Assembly: GCF_002127325.2 (NCBI RefSeq)
Contig: NC_035433.2
Location: forward strand, 92,582,033 to 92,646,032
Length of the DNA: 64,000 nt
Reading direction: 5' to 3'
DNA from: Helianthus annuus
Taxonomy: Eukaryota; Streptophyta; Magnoliopsida; Asterales; Asteraceae
Shown here: piece by piece, positions 9,852-22,944 of the stretch
Numbering within the stretch: position 1 is the first letter of the stretch
Layout: every line of letters starts with the position of its first letter
Notes under the pieces: model-generated
What the model saw: the letters and a program-made list of their open reading frames with translations, nothing else
Told to the model about the DNA's origin: nothing
The model's database searches: none
Position numbers and translations under genes: made by a program

Positions 9852-11520
9852 GAACACCTTCGAAAATCGATCATGACACTCAGCTCCAGATTGCAAGGTT
9901 CGTCTTTCATATACTCATTGTACTACGTAACTAGTGGACACTTACATATGATATTGCATGCTGGTGCACGTTAAACACGATAGTATGAACTTACGTATCC
10001 CTAGCACATGATATATGACTGATAGGGTGGTATTTCCCTAAACATTCGTGACTTATGTTATGTGATGCTCTTTGTTTGCTATTCGAGTTGGGGGAACCAT
10101 TCGACATGAGTTAGGAGGAGCTGAGATGAGCATGCAAATCACAATATTATTGTGGGTGCACACATAATAATAATGTGGGGTGCATGCGAGTCCCAGTGAG
10201 GCTTAACAAGTGAAGGAGGGGTTCCGCTCTGTTAATTGATCAGTGTAAAACGTAACGAACTAATAGGAGTCATAACAGTGATCGTCTCCTACTCAATGTG
10301 ACTCTCTCACCTCTCTTTGAATCCTTTTGAAATCGCAATGTTATCGAGTATTACTTGAACGTCCCTTTGAACGCCTAGCGAACTAAGTAGAATGCTAGGT
10401 GCTTGTACGAACGTCCCTGAGTGGATGTTGCAGCGTCCATGATTGGTTTATACCCCTTTTCTTTCCCCCTCACTCCTCTTTGTTGTTGGAACTCAATATA
10501 CTCACATCTCAGACCCTGAAGGGCGGTCACGCCTGCAACACTCTGGAAACATACCGTGTTTTACCCAGTCAACTTGTAAGAACGATGGGCATAAGGGTAA
10601 ATTTAGTACTCTACCGATTTCAACATTTGAACGACCCCAATAATTGACCATGAACATCAACGATTTGACTCCAAACGAATCCTTAATTCTAGCCAGCAAC
10701 TTATGGGAGCCGACTTTTATGAATCAATCGAAACGTAAACGATGACAATCGACCAGGATGTGGACTGTGTAACTTCCAACACAACGAGTAGCACCCTGGA
10801 ACTTAGCACGAAATATGAAGAAATGGACACCGTTGGTGAAGGATCGTAGAGTCCTGTTTCGAGCAATAACATTAGAAGCAACAACTATCGTGACATCAAG
10901 GTACTTGTAATAGTAGCTTACAGTATGGAAATGAAGGTGCCTACGGCATGTAATGGCAGTTGATAATTCAAAACAACAACAACCAAGGGAGCGATGACAG
11001 TATGGTAGAAATCCGTGTGATTGTAACAATAACACCAGCAGTGGTGCTCGCGAAAGGATATTTAGGATTGACGTGGGCGACGACAGGACCATAACAACAT
11101 GGTAGCTGGGATGGATAACGAATCGCTTCGGCTCGATTCCGTTTAACCCTGATGCTTCTTGAAACCAAACCTGTTATGAAACCGGCTGATGGTAGGTCAG
11201 CGGAAACCGCATATGTTAGTTGGGATGCAAACTCGATATTGCGGGGGACAGACATTCGACACCGGTGTTACCTCTACTATCCATGGCTGTTACGGCGCAA
11301 TAGTTAGTGTTGGTGGGTTATTAGGACACATCGCCCGGACGTACCCTGTGAGAAGAAATTTAGCGTCACTATATGCTCTAAAGTATCAGAGTGGTGAAAA
11401 GATTAGCATCATGTCAGTAATGACAGCCTCGAAAGCGCCTATGGAAGGAGGACCTCACTGTATTAGCAACTATATCTAATGATCAGACTAAGTAAGATAG
11501 GATCGAGGACCCACCGACTG
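9852..11520 (+). pseudogene. E interior: leader and gag/protease relic
   Basis: No frame is convincingly coding. Near 11245-11275 the translation FDTGVTST lines up with the FDSGADTS protease motif of D and F, and near 11430-11460 a KAPMEGGPHCI stretch lines up with the [11 protein letters not shown] stretch after protease in D. The part before 11200 should hold gag but I could not align it by eye. A short duplication (ATAATATT, ATAATAATAATG) lies near 10140-10175. Confidence 0.5.
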
Positions 11521-12790
11521 TTGTGACTCATCTCAAAGTGCAATTGGAGGAGCTTTCAGGTCTACTACCACAACTATTAGTCAGAAACTCAGTGATCTCA
11601 CGATTAGAGGGAGCCCCGAATACTCATACTCTTACCGTCTTACACCAGGAGGGTTGCAAGAACTGTGTAATCTACTACGAGAATTGTTGCACAAGAGTTT
11701 TGTTGGACCTAATTCTCACTTTGGGAAGCCCCAGTTATATCCGTGAAGATAAGCCTTTTTGTGTGTACGTACCAATTATCGAGCACCCATCGAGACGACA
11801 GTTGAGAACCATTTACCGCGGCTATGTACCGAAAACCGATCGACTAGTTACAAGAGACGAGCTTTCATTCAAGGATTAAGTTACGAGCGCATTATTATCA
11901 GATGGAAACCCAAGGGGAGAAAGTTCTTAAAGAAGCTTACCAGACGCAATTCGGCCATACAACTCTGTACTCCATGACCTTTAGACTGATCATCACACCA
12001 GCAGCCTCATGGATCATGCGAACCGCCCATGCGATTGCGTGACATTTTGAACCCTTTTCAGGAGAAAGGAACATCATGGACAACTACGTATCTTATTTGA
12101 GAGCTCCTGGGGGAGGCGCCACACCGCGCGAAGTCTTGATAAAAGTAACTTCTGAATGCGAGATGTACCCTTTTTGGGTCACATAACCAACGAAGTGGGA
12201 ATGCACGTGAATCCCGCCAAGATACATCCTGTTAGAAACTGACCGACACCAAAGGTTCCTTCGGGGATGCAGCAACTCCTTGGCCTTGCTAGATACTATC
12301 GCAGCTTACTCACCGGACATTCGAAGGTTGCACAGCTTAAATCTCTTTAGTGCAGCAGGGTGTTGCGTTTGTGGAAGACAAACCAGCAAGGCGTCTTCCC
12401 AGCTTTTGAATTCCAACCCTACAGCTCACTGAGCATCATCTTTACCCGAGGGTGCGGGTGATTCAGTGGTATACCACGATGGTCCGAATTAAAGTCCCAG
12501 TTACACGTCGACGCAACACGAGAGAGTAACGACTTACGAAGAACTGCATGACACACAACTGGTGGTGGAAACCGTGGTCTTTGGAATTACACGGAGGCAT
12601 TACTTGGACGGTACCAAATGCGTTACTTAGACCGATCACAAGGGCCTTCCATGTACTCTGGTTTCGAAAGAGCTAAATCAGTAAATGGCATCGTTGGATG
12701 GAACTTCTTAGTGGATTATGACTGTGGAACCTGAACGTGTATGGACTTTGCAGCTCGTCATTGACTCTAACCCACCTGACCCAACTCGTT
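11521..12790 (+). pseudogene. E interior: RT and RNase H relic
   Basis: Collinear with D's pol despite saturating change. EELSGLLP (about 11545) matches EDLPGLLP upstream of RT. MQQLLGLARYYRS (about 12268-12305) matches [27 protein letters not shown] (about 12440-12480) matches the RNase H start in D. HYLDGTKCV and TDHKGL (about 12598-12645) match the RNase H core. The FIDD catalytic site and the second aspartate region are not recognisable. Spacing is kept with few indels, so decay is mostly by substitution. Confidence 0.65.
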
Positions 12791-14176
12791 CTGTACAAAC
12801 TAGGGAACTAACGGGAGAGAATTTTTCCAGTTGAGTCCATGCGGGGCATGGAAGAGCAACCTTGGTGAAACGAACGATATTCATTAACTCATAGAACGAC
12901 TATAAATCTCATTTCACAGCAACGGTAGAGAAGTTGTGGTTAGCAAAACACACTGGCTTCGAAAATTCTATTCAACTGGATTTTAAAGAAAGCCGTTTGG
13001 ACATGTAAATCTTATACTGATGATTGGGCATGAAAACCCGTCTAACAATGTATGGGTATGACTTTTGACTTTGGGAAAAGTCAAGGCGTAGTATAAGAAA
13101 CTGGCAACACCTATGTGGAAGATGGGAGCAGACTGCTATGAATGCTGCCACTAGTCTATTTACAACTCGAAATGGAAACACAAACAGTAACAATTGTTGA
13201 TCGCTGAATGTGACCAGCACACCTCCTTGCAGTCAAGGGAACTGATGAGTCTTCTCAGCTTGTGAAAATTTCTCTGGAAGAGACGGATTATAGGCATGAG
13301 GTGCCAACTCCTATTACCTATTGGACTATACCTAATTTAAGGCGGGCATGGCGCACACCTTTGGCTCACGTCTTGACATGAACATTACTTATTACTGTAG
13401 GACAATCGAACAAAGTGACGAACCATCTGAGCACACGAAGGCATGTTGTAAGTATGTGCATAACTGACTTTAGTAAACGTTTGGAAAGGACACTTATCTT
13501 GGGGAGAAGCTCTAATGCAGCTGCACCATGATGGTATGCATACAGCCCATGCTGAGGCATAACCTGGACAGTAACTCTAATCTCCTTGCTGGACTAATGT
13601 AGTTGACAACGTAATCGCAGGTCCAGAACTTGAACTCAAAACTCTCGAACATTGCTTAGATCGGAAATTGTTTGATGGCAGCGCATGAGCGCTAGGAAAG
13701 CTGATTAGCTTAGGAAACACTGGGAGTTTGTTGTAGGCAAACGTGTCATTATCGAAAGCATCACCCTGGGGGGTGCGGTATGCTATAGAAAACATGGCAA
13801 GCTTACTTTACGACGCGTGAGACGCTCGGATTACTGGAACAAACGGTGACTTGGCTCACAAACTCAGGCTAATTGATGAAACGGGATAACTATCGTAATG
13901 GTATGTATGCCCTAGGTTTAAGGCAGTGGTTGCCCGATGAAACCCTGGTGATACCCTTACCGGAATTTGAGGTCATCAGATCAGTTATATATCTGGGAAT
14001 CTATCGAAAGCATGGACTAAGAAGTCAAGGTTCGCTAGCATGAGTCATATGACAATCGTGAGGGCTTGTTAAACTTCAATACGTGGACTGAAGCCCACAT
14101 AGGAACGGAAGGATGTGTAAAACTTCAATGTTCTCAATTGTTCAAGGGATTGAACCAACTCTTGATATCACTGGTG
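12791..14176 (+). pseudogene. E interior: integrase and chromodomain relic
   Basis: FGSRLDMNI-YY (about 13355-13395) matches the [14 protein letters not shown] segment of D integrase. A RHEVPTP segment (about 13295-13310) matches SRHGVPTS upstream of the second catalytic aspartate. Near 14080-14150 a TWTE...QLF pattern matches the end of D's chromodomain (TWERE...PQLF). No open frame covers these matches. The longest local open frames are chance or shadow frames. Confidence 0.6.
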
Positions 14177-14212
14177 AATTTCGGGACGAAATTTCTTTCA
14201 AGTTGGGGAGGA
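14177..14212 (+). other. Pre-PPT inverted repeat and PPT of E
   Basis: AATTTCGGGACGAAATT (14177-14193) is an inverted repeat. PPT AGTTGGGGAGGA (14201-14212) abuts the LTR start TGTGACACC at 14213. Confidence 0.8.
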
Positions 14213-16916
14213 TGTGACACCCCAGGAAAACCAGCAAACGATATAACTTACCTAGCTTTAACTTATCTAGCTTTCTCAGTGAGTGCGTACCAAATTTCGG
14301 GACGAAATTTCTTTTTAGTTGGGGATACTGTGACAACTCGCAATCCGAGCCTATCTTTGTGTAACATTCGTGAACATGACACGACTTTATGAACTTGACT
14401 GATTACTCTACAAACTTGACTGATTATGTGAACATTATGATTATTGAATACATGATATGTTGTTATGTGGATGTGTGCTATGTATGTATGTATGTATATT
14501 AATCAAGCCCAACCAGAGCCGCACAATCCCCACAATCCCCTCTCGATCGCACATTGCACCCAAGCCCACTTCGGCCCTTATCTCTTGTAACCGGATCAAG
14601 GGCAGCCCAAGTAAGGGCCGGCCCACTCTTCTTATACGTACAACACACAATAAGGGGGGTGGTTCCTCATTTGTTTTGCTAAACACCCACACACACAAGG
14701 AACTTTAGCTACCTCTGTCTCTCCTCTCGAACTTGACGGCTGCCAAACATCCCTTTCATCGGAAATTGTGGTGTTCGGTTCAATCCTTGGCCCCTCTCTT
14801 TCATCCGGTTAGTGTTTCACTATCCTTGTTTTGTTAGATGATATTGAGTGTCATGAGTTTATGTGATAATTGGAATTGGTTGTGTGAATGATGATGTTCT
14901 TGTGATTTGGATTGCATGATAATAATCTAAAAACTGATTAGATACTATAGGCTATCACGACCAATTTGTTAGTATGATGCTCGAGATCGAATAGAGGTAA
15001 TAAATGGTATGATTATGAAATTAGAATTATATGATGATGTTACCCACTGTTTGTCTGATAGATTCCGATTGTTAACTTATTATTGTTCTAAGTGAATCGG
15101 GTTATGATGAAGTGATCGGTTGCATGTTCATGTACTATTGTTTGTTCATATGATCATATTAGGGTTTATGAGAATCGGTTGTAACAACCTGTTTTGATCA
15201 ATCCTTGCTAAAATAGAAGTTGTTAATTGATATATGATAAGTTTGGAAACTGTCAATTGGGTCAAACGAATTGATTGTAACTGTAACCGAATAACAAGAT
15301 TATCGGATGTTTAAACGGATCGCACAAGGGCTTGATCGCACATAAGCCCAATCACACAAGCCGCTCGGTCGCACAAGATCAAACCATACCTGATCGCACA
15401 ACACAGATCGTACAAGATAGGTACCACAAGTTTTAGCACAATGTACAACATAAACCTTGCATGATCGCACAAGGTATCGTGGCTCGCACAAGACAGTGCA
15501 AGTCGCACAATACCTTGGGCTACACACAGATAATAACCAGTTGATGTTAATGGGCCGGACAGCCCAAGGCCTCACTCGCACAAGGTTAACCCGATCGCAC
15601 AAGGTTAACCAGATCGCACAAGACTGTTATTTGTTCACTGTTGTTGGGCCGAGTATATCTGATTGGGGCCAGGCTAGTTTTAATCGCACAAGAATTCCAC
15701 GTTTAAATAAATTGGACTGTTGAGAAGTTGGGTTGACTATCTTTGGGCTTAGACCTTTAAATCGCACAAGTTGAAATGTCTGTTTACATGTTGGGCCACA
15801 CACACTGATACGTCATTTGGGCCGAGCAGCCCAAATCGTGATCGCACAACTATTTGTATCGTACAAGGATGTTAATTGATATTTGGGCCGTATATGCCAT
15901 TGAATCGCTTATGATGTTGGACCAGGAACTATGGGCTTATTAAATCGTACCAGTTCGAATATGTTATGACTGTTAACTTGTATTGCTGAACTGCTAAGTG
16001 TTGCTATGATCTCTACGTGTTTGTGACGTGTTAACTCTGTGTAACTGTACGTGCAATACTTGAATACAAACCTGACCTGTATGATAAACCTGCTAGGACG
16101 TGGTTGATCACATTGTAGCTTAACTGAACCTTTTCGTGTATCATACCGAGCAACCCCAGGTGAGTTCAATGCATTTTCTCAAGCATGCGTCCCGGTGGTT
16201 TGGGACAACTGGTAAACATTTGGAAGGGAAACATTGGGTAAACAACTTAATCGGTTTTGGTTATTGCCTGGAGGGCAATGGGGTAATTAGTTGATAGCGC
16301 TATTAGGTGGGAAACCTCACACCGGGCCGTAGGGACGGGGTGAACTAATTATCTGGGTTTCACTATGGTTGTTAAGAGGCACACTCCTCGGTTACGTATG
16401 GGCGTTTTCCCTAGGGTAACTAGCGTGAACAACATAGTGGGTTGCTAAGAGGCACACTCCTCGGTTACGTAAGGGCGTAGTCCCTAGGGTAACTAACATG
16501 AGCAACATCGTAACACAACATTGAATCGCATTAACATATATCTGGTAACACAACACGTAAGCAACACTTTGAACTCACCAGCGTAGTCTGACACACTTGT
16601 TTGCATGCTTGTAGGTCGTTAACCTTGGAACATGGACTTGCTATCTGGGAGTGTTGGAGTGGTCATGGATCGAGACTCTTGGATTCACTTATAAACAATA
16701 CATTGATTTGATTATTATTATGAAACGATTGCTAAACGATTACATGCTTCCGCTACACAACTTTTGAGAATTGATATCATGTTGACATCTTATTTGGTAA
16801 TTAATGTCATGACTTATCTAAATATTTATCATTGGTTCAATCTGATTGGTGGCTCGAACTCTGATGCGTAACACGCCTCGCGGGGTTTCCGCAGGTGGAA
16901 TGTTGGGGGTGTTACA
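14213..16916 (+). repeat. 3' LTR of gypsy E
   Basis: Same length as the 5' copy (2704 bp), with about 18 differences by eye. Its intron-like interval is 16160-16614 and the structured domain is 16284-16351. It ends GTGTTACA, followed by the TSD. Confidence 0.93.
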
Positions 16917-16921
16917 TATTA

Positions 16922-18072
16922 ACTTGACACAAGCCCAGTTGACGGCTCTTATTAATGAACAAGTTGCTGCGGCACTTGCAGCTGCAAACGCAGGAGGTCA
17001 ACACGCTCATCAGCCTGTTTGTACTTTCAAGAATTTCATGGACTGTCGTCCAAGCACATTCAGTGGCACCGAGGGGGCAGTGGGACTCCTCCATTGGTTT
17101 GAGAAGCTAGAGTCAGTATTTGAAATGTGTGAATGCCCTGAGGCTCGCAGGGTCAAGTATGCCACTGGTACTTTAGAGGGGATTGCGTTAACTTGGTGGA
17201 ACGCGCAAGTTCAGATTTTAGGGTTGGCAGCTGCTAACGCCACCCCTTGGAACGATTTCAAGGAACTTATTAAGAGGGAATACTGCACACGGGATGACAT
17301 CCACAAGTTGGAAGATGAGTTTTACCATCTGAAAATGATAGGGTCGGAAATCGAAGCTTACACGAAACGGTCGAACGAACTGGCCATCTTGTGTCCAACC
17401 ATGGTGGACCCTCCGATCAAGCGCATTGAGTTGTACCTCAAGGGTCTAGCATCAGAAATTCAGAGCCATGTGACATCGGCTAATCTCGACAATATCCAAG
17501 ACATTCAGCGTCTTGCTCGTCGCCTCACAAATCAGGCGGTGGAATAGAACAAGTTGCCCAAACGTATCAGCGCTATACTGCTACCACATCAGCCGCTACT
17601 CCTACTACCCCCAGTGACAACAAAAGAAAGTGGGAGGGGGATTCTAGCAAGGGTTCAGCAACAGTTCAGTCTCAGGCTCAACAGCAGAAGACTGATCACT
17701 ACCAGAGTCCTAGTCAGCAATCTTCTGGTGGTCACAGGCAGAAAAGGTATCAAGGATCTCACCCCAAGTGTCACAACTGTAACAGGCATCATAGCGGCCA
17801 GTGCAACAAGGGTCGTTGCCAAAGGTGTCTCAAGATGGGTCATGAGGCCAAAGACTGTAGGAGTCCACGGCCTGCGAATCAGAACCAGCAACTGCAATTA
17901 CCAGCTCCACAAAACCCGCAGCAGCAGCAACAACGGGGCAACAGGGGATGTTTTCAGTGTGGGGCTGAAGGTCATTTCAAGCGTGATTGCCCCCAGTTAA
18001 ACCAGAACCAGAATCGCAACAACAACAACAACCAAGGCAATGGTAACAACAACGGTGGGAACAATAACGGTA
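16922..18072 (+). pseudogene. gag of gypsy D, broken
   Basis: Gag capsid and nucleocapsid region. The frame resumes after E as [14 protein letters not shown] and contains retrotransposon-gag motifs ([26 protein letters not shown]). CAG has become TAG at 17545-17547 (F reads QAVEQNK here), and a one-base frameshift lies near 17570. The other frame then carries a [23 protein letters not shown] knuckle and [14 protein letters not shown], the second CCHC finger, followed by Asn/Gln-rich sequence. Unlike F, no 98-bp insertion follows the AGG codons. Not functional. Confidence 0.85.
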
Positions 18073-21000
18073 ATGAGGCTAGGGGTCGTGCTTTTGTGCT
18101 GGGTCGAGGTGACGCAAGGAACGATCCTAACGTAGTCATGGGTAAGTTTCTTCTCGGCGACTTTTACGTTACTGTTTTGTTTGATTCGGGTGCGGATACA
18201 AGTTTTGTGTCTCTTAAAGTTAGCCAAATGTTAAAACGTGCACCAACTCCATTAAACACCAAACATGTCGTAGAGTTAGCTAATGGTAAAAATATAGAGG
18301 CCACGCAAATAGTTCAGGGTTGTAATCTTATCCTCGCTGGTCAGACTTTCTCCATCAACCTTATCCCTATAGTTCTGGGTAGTTTCGACATCGTCGTGGG
18401 TATGGATTGGTTATCCAAGCAGCAAGCAGAGATCCTATGTAAAGAGAAAATCATTCGTATTCCCCGTTCTGGTCAAGAACCTCTCGAAGTTCAAGGCGAC
18501 AAGAGTGGTGCTGTGGTTGGCATCATCTCCTTCTTGAAGGCTCAGAAATGTTTACGAAAGGGGCACACTGCCATTTTGGCACTAGTTACCGATGCATCAA
18601 CGAAAGAGAAAAGAGTTGAGGATATCCCAGTTGTACGCGAATTTCCTCAAGTGTTTCCTGAAGATTTACCTGGTCTACTGCCTCATCGTCAGATCGAGTT
18701 TCAAGTCGAGCTAGCTCCAGGAGCAGCGCCTATAGCTCGCGCACCGTATCGTTTAGCTCCAACTGAACTGGAAGAACTGTCAAAGCAGCTACAAGAGCTC
18801 TTGGAAAAGGGCTTTATTCGTCCAAGCTCTTCGCCTTGGGGAGCTCCAGTATTATTCGTGAAAAAGAAGGATGGCACTTTCAGAATGTGCATAGACTACC
18901 GCGAACTGAACAAGGTCACAGTGAAGAACCGCTATCCTCTTCCCCGTATAGACGACTTATTCGACCAGTTGCAAGGGTCGAGTTACTACTCCAAGATAGA
19001 CTTGAGGTCAGGGTATCATCAGCTGAGAGTCCGGGATGAGGACGTCTCCAAAACCGCATTCAGAACTCGCTACGGTCACTACGAGATTCTTGTCATGCCA
19101 TTTGGGTTAACGAACGCGCCTGCCGTATTTATGGATCTAATGAACAGGGTATGCAAGCCCTACTTAGACAAATTTGTGATAGTTTTTATCGACGACATTC
19201 TGATCTACTTCAAGAGTCAGGAGGAACACGAGCAGCATTTACGATTGATTTTGGAACTCCTTCGAACAGAGCAACTGTACGCCAAGTTTTCAAAATGCGA
19301 CTTCTGGCTTCGTGAAGTCCACTTCTTAGGCCATGTGGTGAACAGGGATGGGATTCATGTCGATCCATCCAAGGTAGATTCGATCAGGAACTGGCCTGCA
19401 CCGCGTACACCAACGGAAATACGCCAATTCTTGGGTTTGGCGGGGTATTACAGACGATTCATCAAAGACTTCTCGAAGATCGCACAGCCGCTTACTATGC
19501 TGACATAGAAAGGTGTCACCTACCGTTGGGGAGATTCCCAGGAAACCGCTTTTCAGTACCTGAAGGATAGGCTTTGCAGCGCACCTATTCTCTCATTGGC
19601 AGAGGGCACGGATGATTCTGTGGTCTATTGTGACGCATCGATACAGGGGCTTGGTTGTGTGTTGATGCAGCGTGATAAAGTTATTGCCTACGCCTCGCGG
19701 CAACTCAAAGTTCATGAACGGAACTATACGACGCACGATTTAGAGCTGGGAGCTGTTGTTTTTGCGCTCAAGATATGGCGACACTACCTGTACGGTACCA
19801 AGTGCACTATCTACACCGATCACAGGAGTCTCGAGCATATCTTCAAGCAGAAGGAATTGAACATGCGTCAACGACGATGGGTCGAGTTGCTTAACGATTA
19901 CGAATGTGCCATCAAGTACCATCCATGCAAAGCCAATGTTGTGGCTGATGCCCTCAGTCGAAAAGATACTCTACCTAAGCGTGTACGAGCTTTGCAACTC
20001 ACTATTCAGTCTGATCTTCCTGCACAAATACGAGATGCTCAGGTGGAAGCATTGAAACCAGAAAACGTCAAGGTCGAAGCCTTACGCGGCTCAAGGCAAC
20101 GATTAGAACAGAAGGAAGACGGCGCCTACTATGTAACAGGACGTATTTGGGTCCCACTTTATGGTGGTTTACGAGAACTTGTGATGGATGAAGCTCACAA
20201 GTCTCGCTACTCGGTACATCCAGGGTCGGATAAAATGTACCACGATCTCAAAACAACATATTGGTGGCCTAGCATGAAAGCCCACAACGCGACTTACGTC
20301 GGCAAGTGTTTGACATGTGCAAAAGTCAAAGTGGAGTATCAGAAACCAGCGGGCCTACTTCAGCAACCCAAGATACCGCAATGGAAATGGGAAGAAATTT
20401 CCATGGATTTTGTTACAGGCCTACCTAGATCTCAGCGTGGGAATGATACTATATGGGTGATCGTGGATCGACTCACCCAGTCTGCACACTTCCTGGCTAT
20501 TAAGGAAACGGATAAGTTCTCCACCCTCGCAGACGTTTATCTTAAAGAAGTTGTTTCGAGGCACGGGGTGCCCACCTCCATCATTTCGGATCGGGATGCA
20601 CGATTCACGTCAGAGCTATGGCAAGCGATGCACAAATCTTTTGGCTCACGGTTAGACATGAGCACAGCATATCATCCTCAGACGGATGGGCAGTCTGAGC
20701 GCACGATCCAGACTCTCGAAGACATGCTTCGGGCATGCGTTATCGACTTCGGCAACGGCTGGGAAAAGCATCTCCCTTTGGTGGAGTTTTCATATAATAA
20801 CAGTTATCACACCAGCATTCAAGCCGCTCCATTCGAGGCATTATACGGACGTAAGTGTCGGTCACCTCTCTGTTGGGCAGAGGTGGGGGATAGTTAAATC
20901 ACAGGTCCAGAAATTGAAGTGGACGCCACGGAAAAGATTGCACAGATACGGCAACGCATGGCGGTAGCTCGTGACCGTTAGAAAAGCTACGCGGATAAGC

Positions 21001-21542
21001 GTAGGAAACCGTTGGAATTTCAGGTCGGGGACCGGGTTTTACTAAAAGTCTCACCCTGGAAGGGTGTGGTTCGTTTTGGCAAACGGGGCAAACTAAATCC
21101 GCGGTATGTCGGACCGTTCGAAATCATTGAGAAAATAGGCAAAGTGGCCTACAAGCTAAACCTACCAGCTGAACTCGGTGCAGGTCACAATGTTTTCCAT
21201 GTGTCGAATCTTAAGAAGTGCCTATCAGATGAGACCCTCATAGTTCCTTTTAAGGAACTCACTATCGATGAGCGGTTGCAGTTCGTCGAGGAACCAGTTG
21301 AAATCACGGACCGGGATGTCAAGGTCCTCAAGAACACTAGAATACCTCTTGTTCGAGTTCGTTGGAACTCCCGTCGTGGCCCAGAGTATACCTGGGAACG
21401 AGAAGATGAAATGGAACTCAAGTATCCCCAGTTATTCGAAAACCGTGCAACCACTACTGAGGCTGAAGCTACTACTACAGAATTTCGGGACGAAATTCCA
21501 AATCAACGGGGGGATGATGTGACACCCCAGGAAAACCAGTAA
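18073..21542 (+). pseudogene. pol of gypsy D (PR-RT-RH-INT-chromodomain), broken
   Basis: Aspartic protease motif FDSGADTS near 18181; RT from about 18740, with FIDDILIY near 19187-19205; RNase H beginning YCDAS near 19626 with TDHRSL near 19817; integrase zinc motif with CLTCAKVK near 20310; core MDFVTG, SDRDARF and TDGQSERT near 20400-20705; C-terminal chromodomain-like segment ([17 protein letters not shown], about 21355-21405). One frame throughout but with stops at 19506 (TAG), 20895 (TAA) and 20979 (TAG), each where F has Gln. Chromodomains of this type are known to direct integration to marked heterochromatin. Confidence 0.9.
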
Positions 21543-21618
21543 ACGATACAACTTACCTAGCTTCCTCAGTAACCGCATACTAAATTTCGGGACGAAATTT
21601 CTTTCAAGTTGGGGATAA
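21481..21618 (+). other. Duplicated inverted-repeat/PPT module of D
   Basis: Two modules in tandem. Module 1: AATTTCGGGACGAAATT (21481-21497), then GGGGGGATGA and TGTGACACCCC. Module 2: AAATTTCGGGACGAAATTT (21582-21600), then PPT GTTGGGGATAA (21608-21618) and the true LTR start TGTGACAACTCG. E's LTR begins at module 1 instead. Confidence 0.8.
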
Positions 21619-22939
21619 TGTGACAACTCGAGTTTCCAAGATTCCAATTTCGCATTTATTGCACGTTTATTGATTGTTTAATTGTTTGCTTGCACAATTG
21701 GTTTGCTGTGAAACTGTAACGTTTTGATTCAGTTAAGTATATTGTATATTGAGCATGGTTATGTATTAATTTTGAAGGATTTGTCAAATGTATGAACTTG
21801 GTGGTGAAACTGTGAAATTGTTTGAGATGGTGTACTTATGTAAAAGTTAATACTTGAGGATGTAGAGAGTAATTAGTGAAATCCTAGTGATACTTAACCC
21901 TAATCCCTTTTCACTAATCATTACACAAAACAAAGCACGTACTTTCATTCTCTGATTCCCTGGCAATCATCATCATCTTCATCCTAGGCACAAGCTATTC
22001 ATCACTCTTGATTTCCATACTCTAACTAGAATCAATTCAAGGCTTTGATTGATTCCTTGTGAGCACTTAATTTAGCATACCGAGCAAACCAAGGTGAGTT
22101 CACACAGCCAAGGCATGGGATTCCCGGGTTGGGAATTGGGTTGGAAGATTTGAAATGGATAATTACTCGTACTTACACTATTGCTAGACTATATACCATC
22201 GTCCTCAGGTTAGTCAGGACACTTACGTAAAACCTACGTAAACTAGTATCTATCACTGTCTCCCGGGTCGGGAGGACACTTACGTAAAACCTACGTAAAC
22301 TCATACCTACTACTGTCTTCCGGGTCGGAAGGACACTTACGTAAAACCTACGTAAACCCCATGCGTACCACTGTCCTCGGGGAAGGGCACTCACGTAAAA
22401 CCTACGTGACCTTGTACGTATTCCTGTTCTCGGATTAAGAAGAACACATGGTTACAATAGTCTAGTAAGGATAAGCATGGGAAGCCCCCATTAGTAATAA
22501 ATATAATCATGGGAAACCCCCACTATTAGTACATACATACGTGGGAAGCCCCCACTAAATGAACATATGAATTACTGCTACGAACTTACTTTCTGTGAAC
22601 TCGCTCAACTAGTTGTTGACTCTCTGCTGCATGCCTTGCAGGACCTTAGGTACATATGGAGCTTGCACAGGGAGGAGCAAGTCGTTGTGGACAAGGAACG
22701 TGAATGCTATGATTGAACATTATGACATTACAAACTTATTTATGATTGGGCTTTTACTTATTTGCTTCCGCTAAACGTTGAACTATTACTTATGTTTTGA
22801 ACACCTTTCATATGGATGGGTTTGGTTTAATGACATTTACTTTTACTATATACATTGTTCTATATGATTGGTGGCTTGATCCTGGTCAGTCACACTCCCA
22901 AGCGGTAGTACTCCGCATGTGGATTTTGGGGGTGTGACA
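21619..22939 (+). repeat. 3' LTR of gypsy D
   Basis: 1321 bp, about 14 differences from the 5' LTR by eye. It contains the second copies of the putative intron (22094-22641) and hairpin array (22201-22445). Confidence 0.93.
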
Positions 22940-22944
22940 ACAAT

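Larger units (their letters stand above)
7075..16916 (+). mobile_element. Non-autonomous gypsy element E
   Basis: Flanked by TATTA (7070-7074 and 16917-16921). Two 2704-bp LTRs differ at about 18 sites by eye. PBS and PPT are intact. The 4.4-kb interior follows the gypsy pol layout but is so diverged that no domain is open. Young LTRs with a ruined pol indicate a parent that already lacked protein and was copied by enzymes supplied in trans. D and F are related but not demonstrated donors. Confidence 0.88.
5415..22939 (+). mobile_element. Gypsy chromovirus D
   Basis: Flanked by ACAAT on both sides (5410-5414 and 22940-22944). Two LTRs of equal length (1321 bp), a PBS, gag-pol and a PPT are all present. 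Element E interrupts its gag; without E it is about 7.7 kb. D's coding region is close to that of F, while the middle of the LTR is unrelated to F's. LTRs differ at about 14 sites by eye. Four in-frame stops and a gag frameshift make it non-functional. Confidence 0.93.

Noticed and set aside
10724..11479. Open frames of about 95-122 codons inside E as small genes
   Set aside because: They overlap a decayed gag/protease relic, lie on both strands and show no conserved motif.
4212..22939. A single 5' LTR for C at the left end in plus orientation
   Set aside because: PBS and PPT positions show C reads right to left, so the left LTR is the 3' one.
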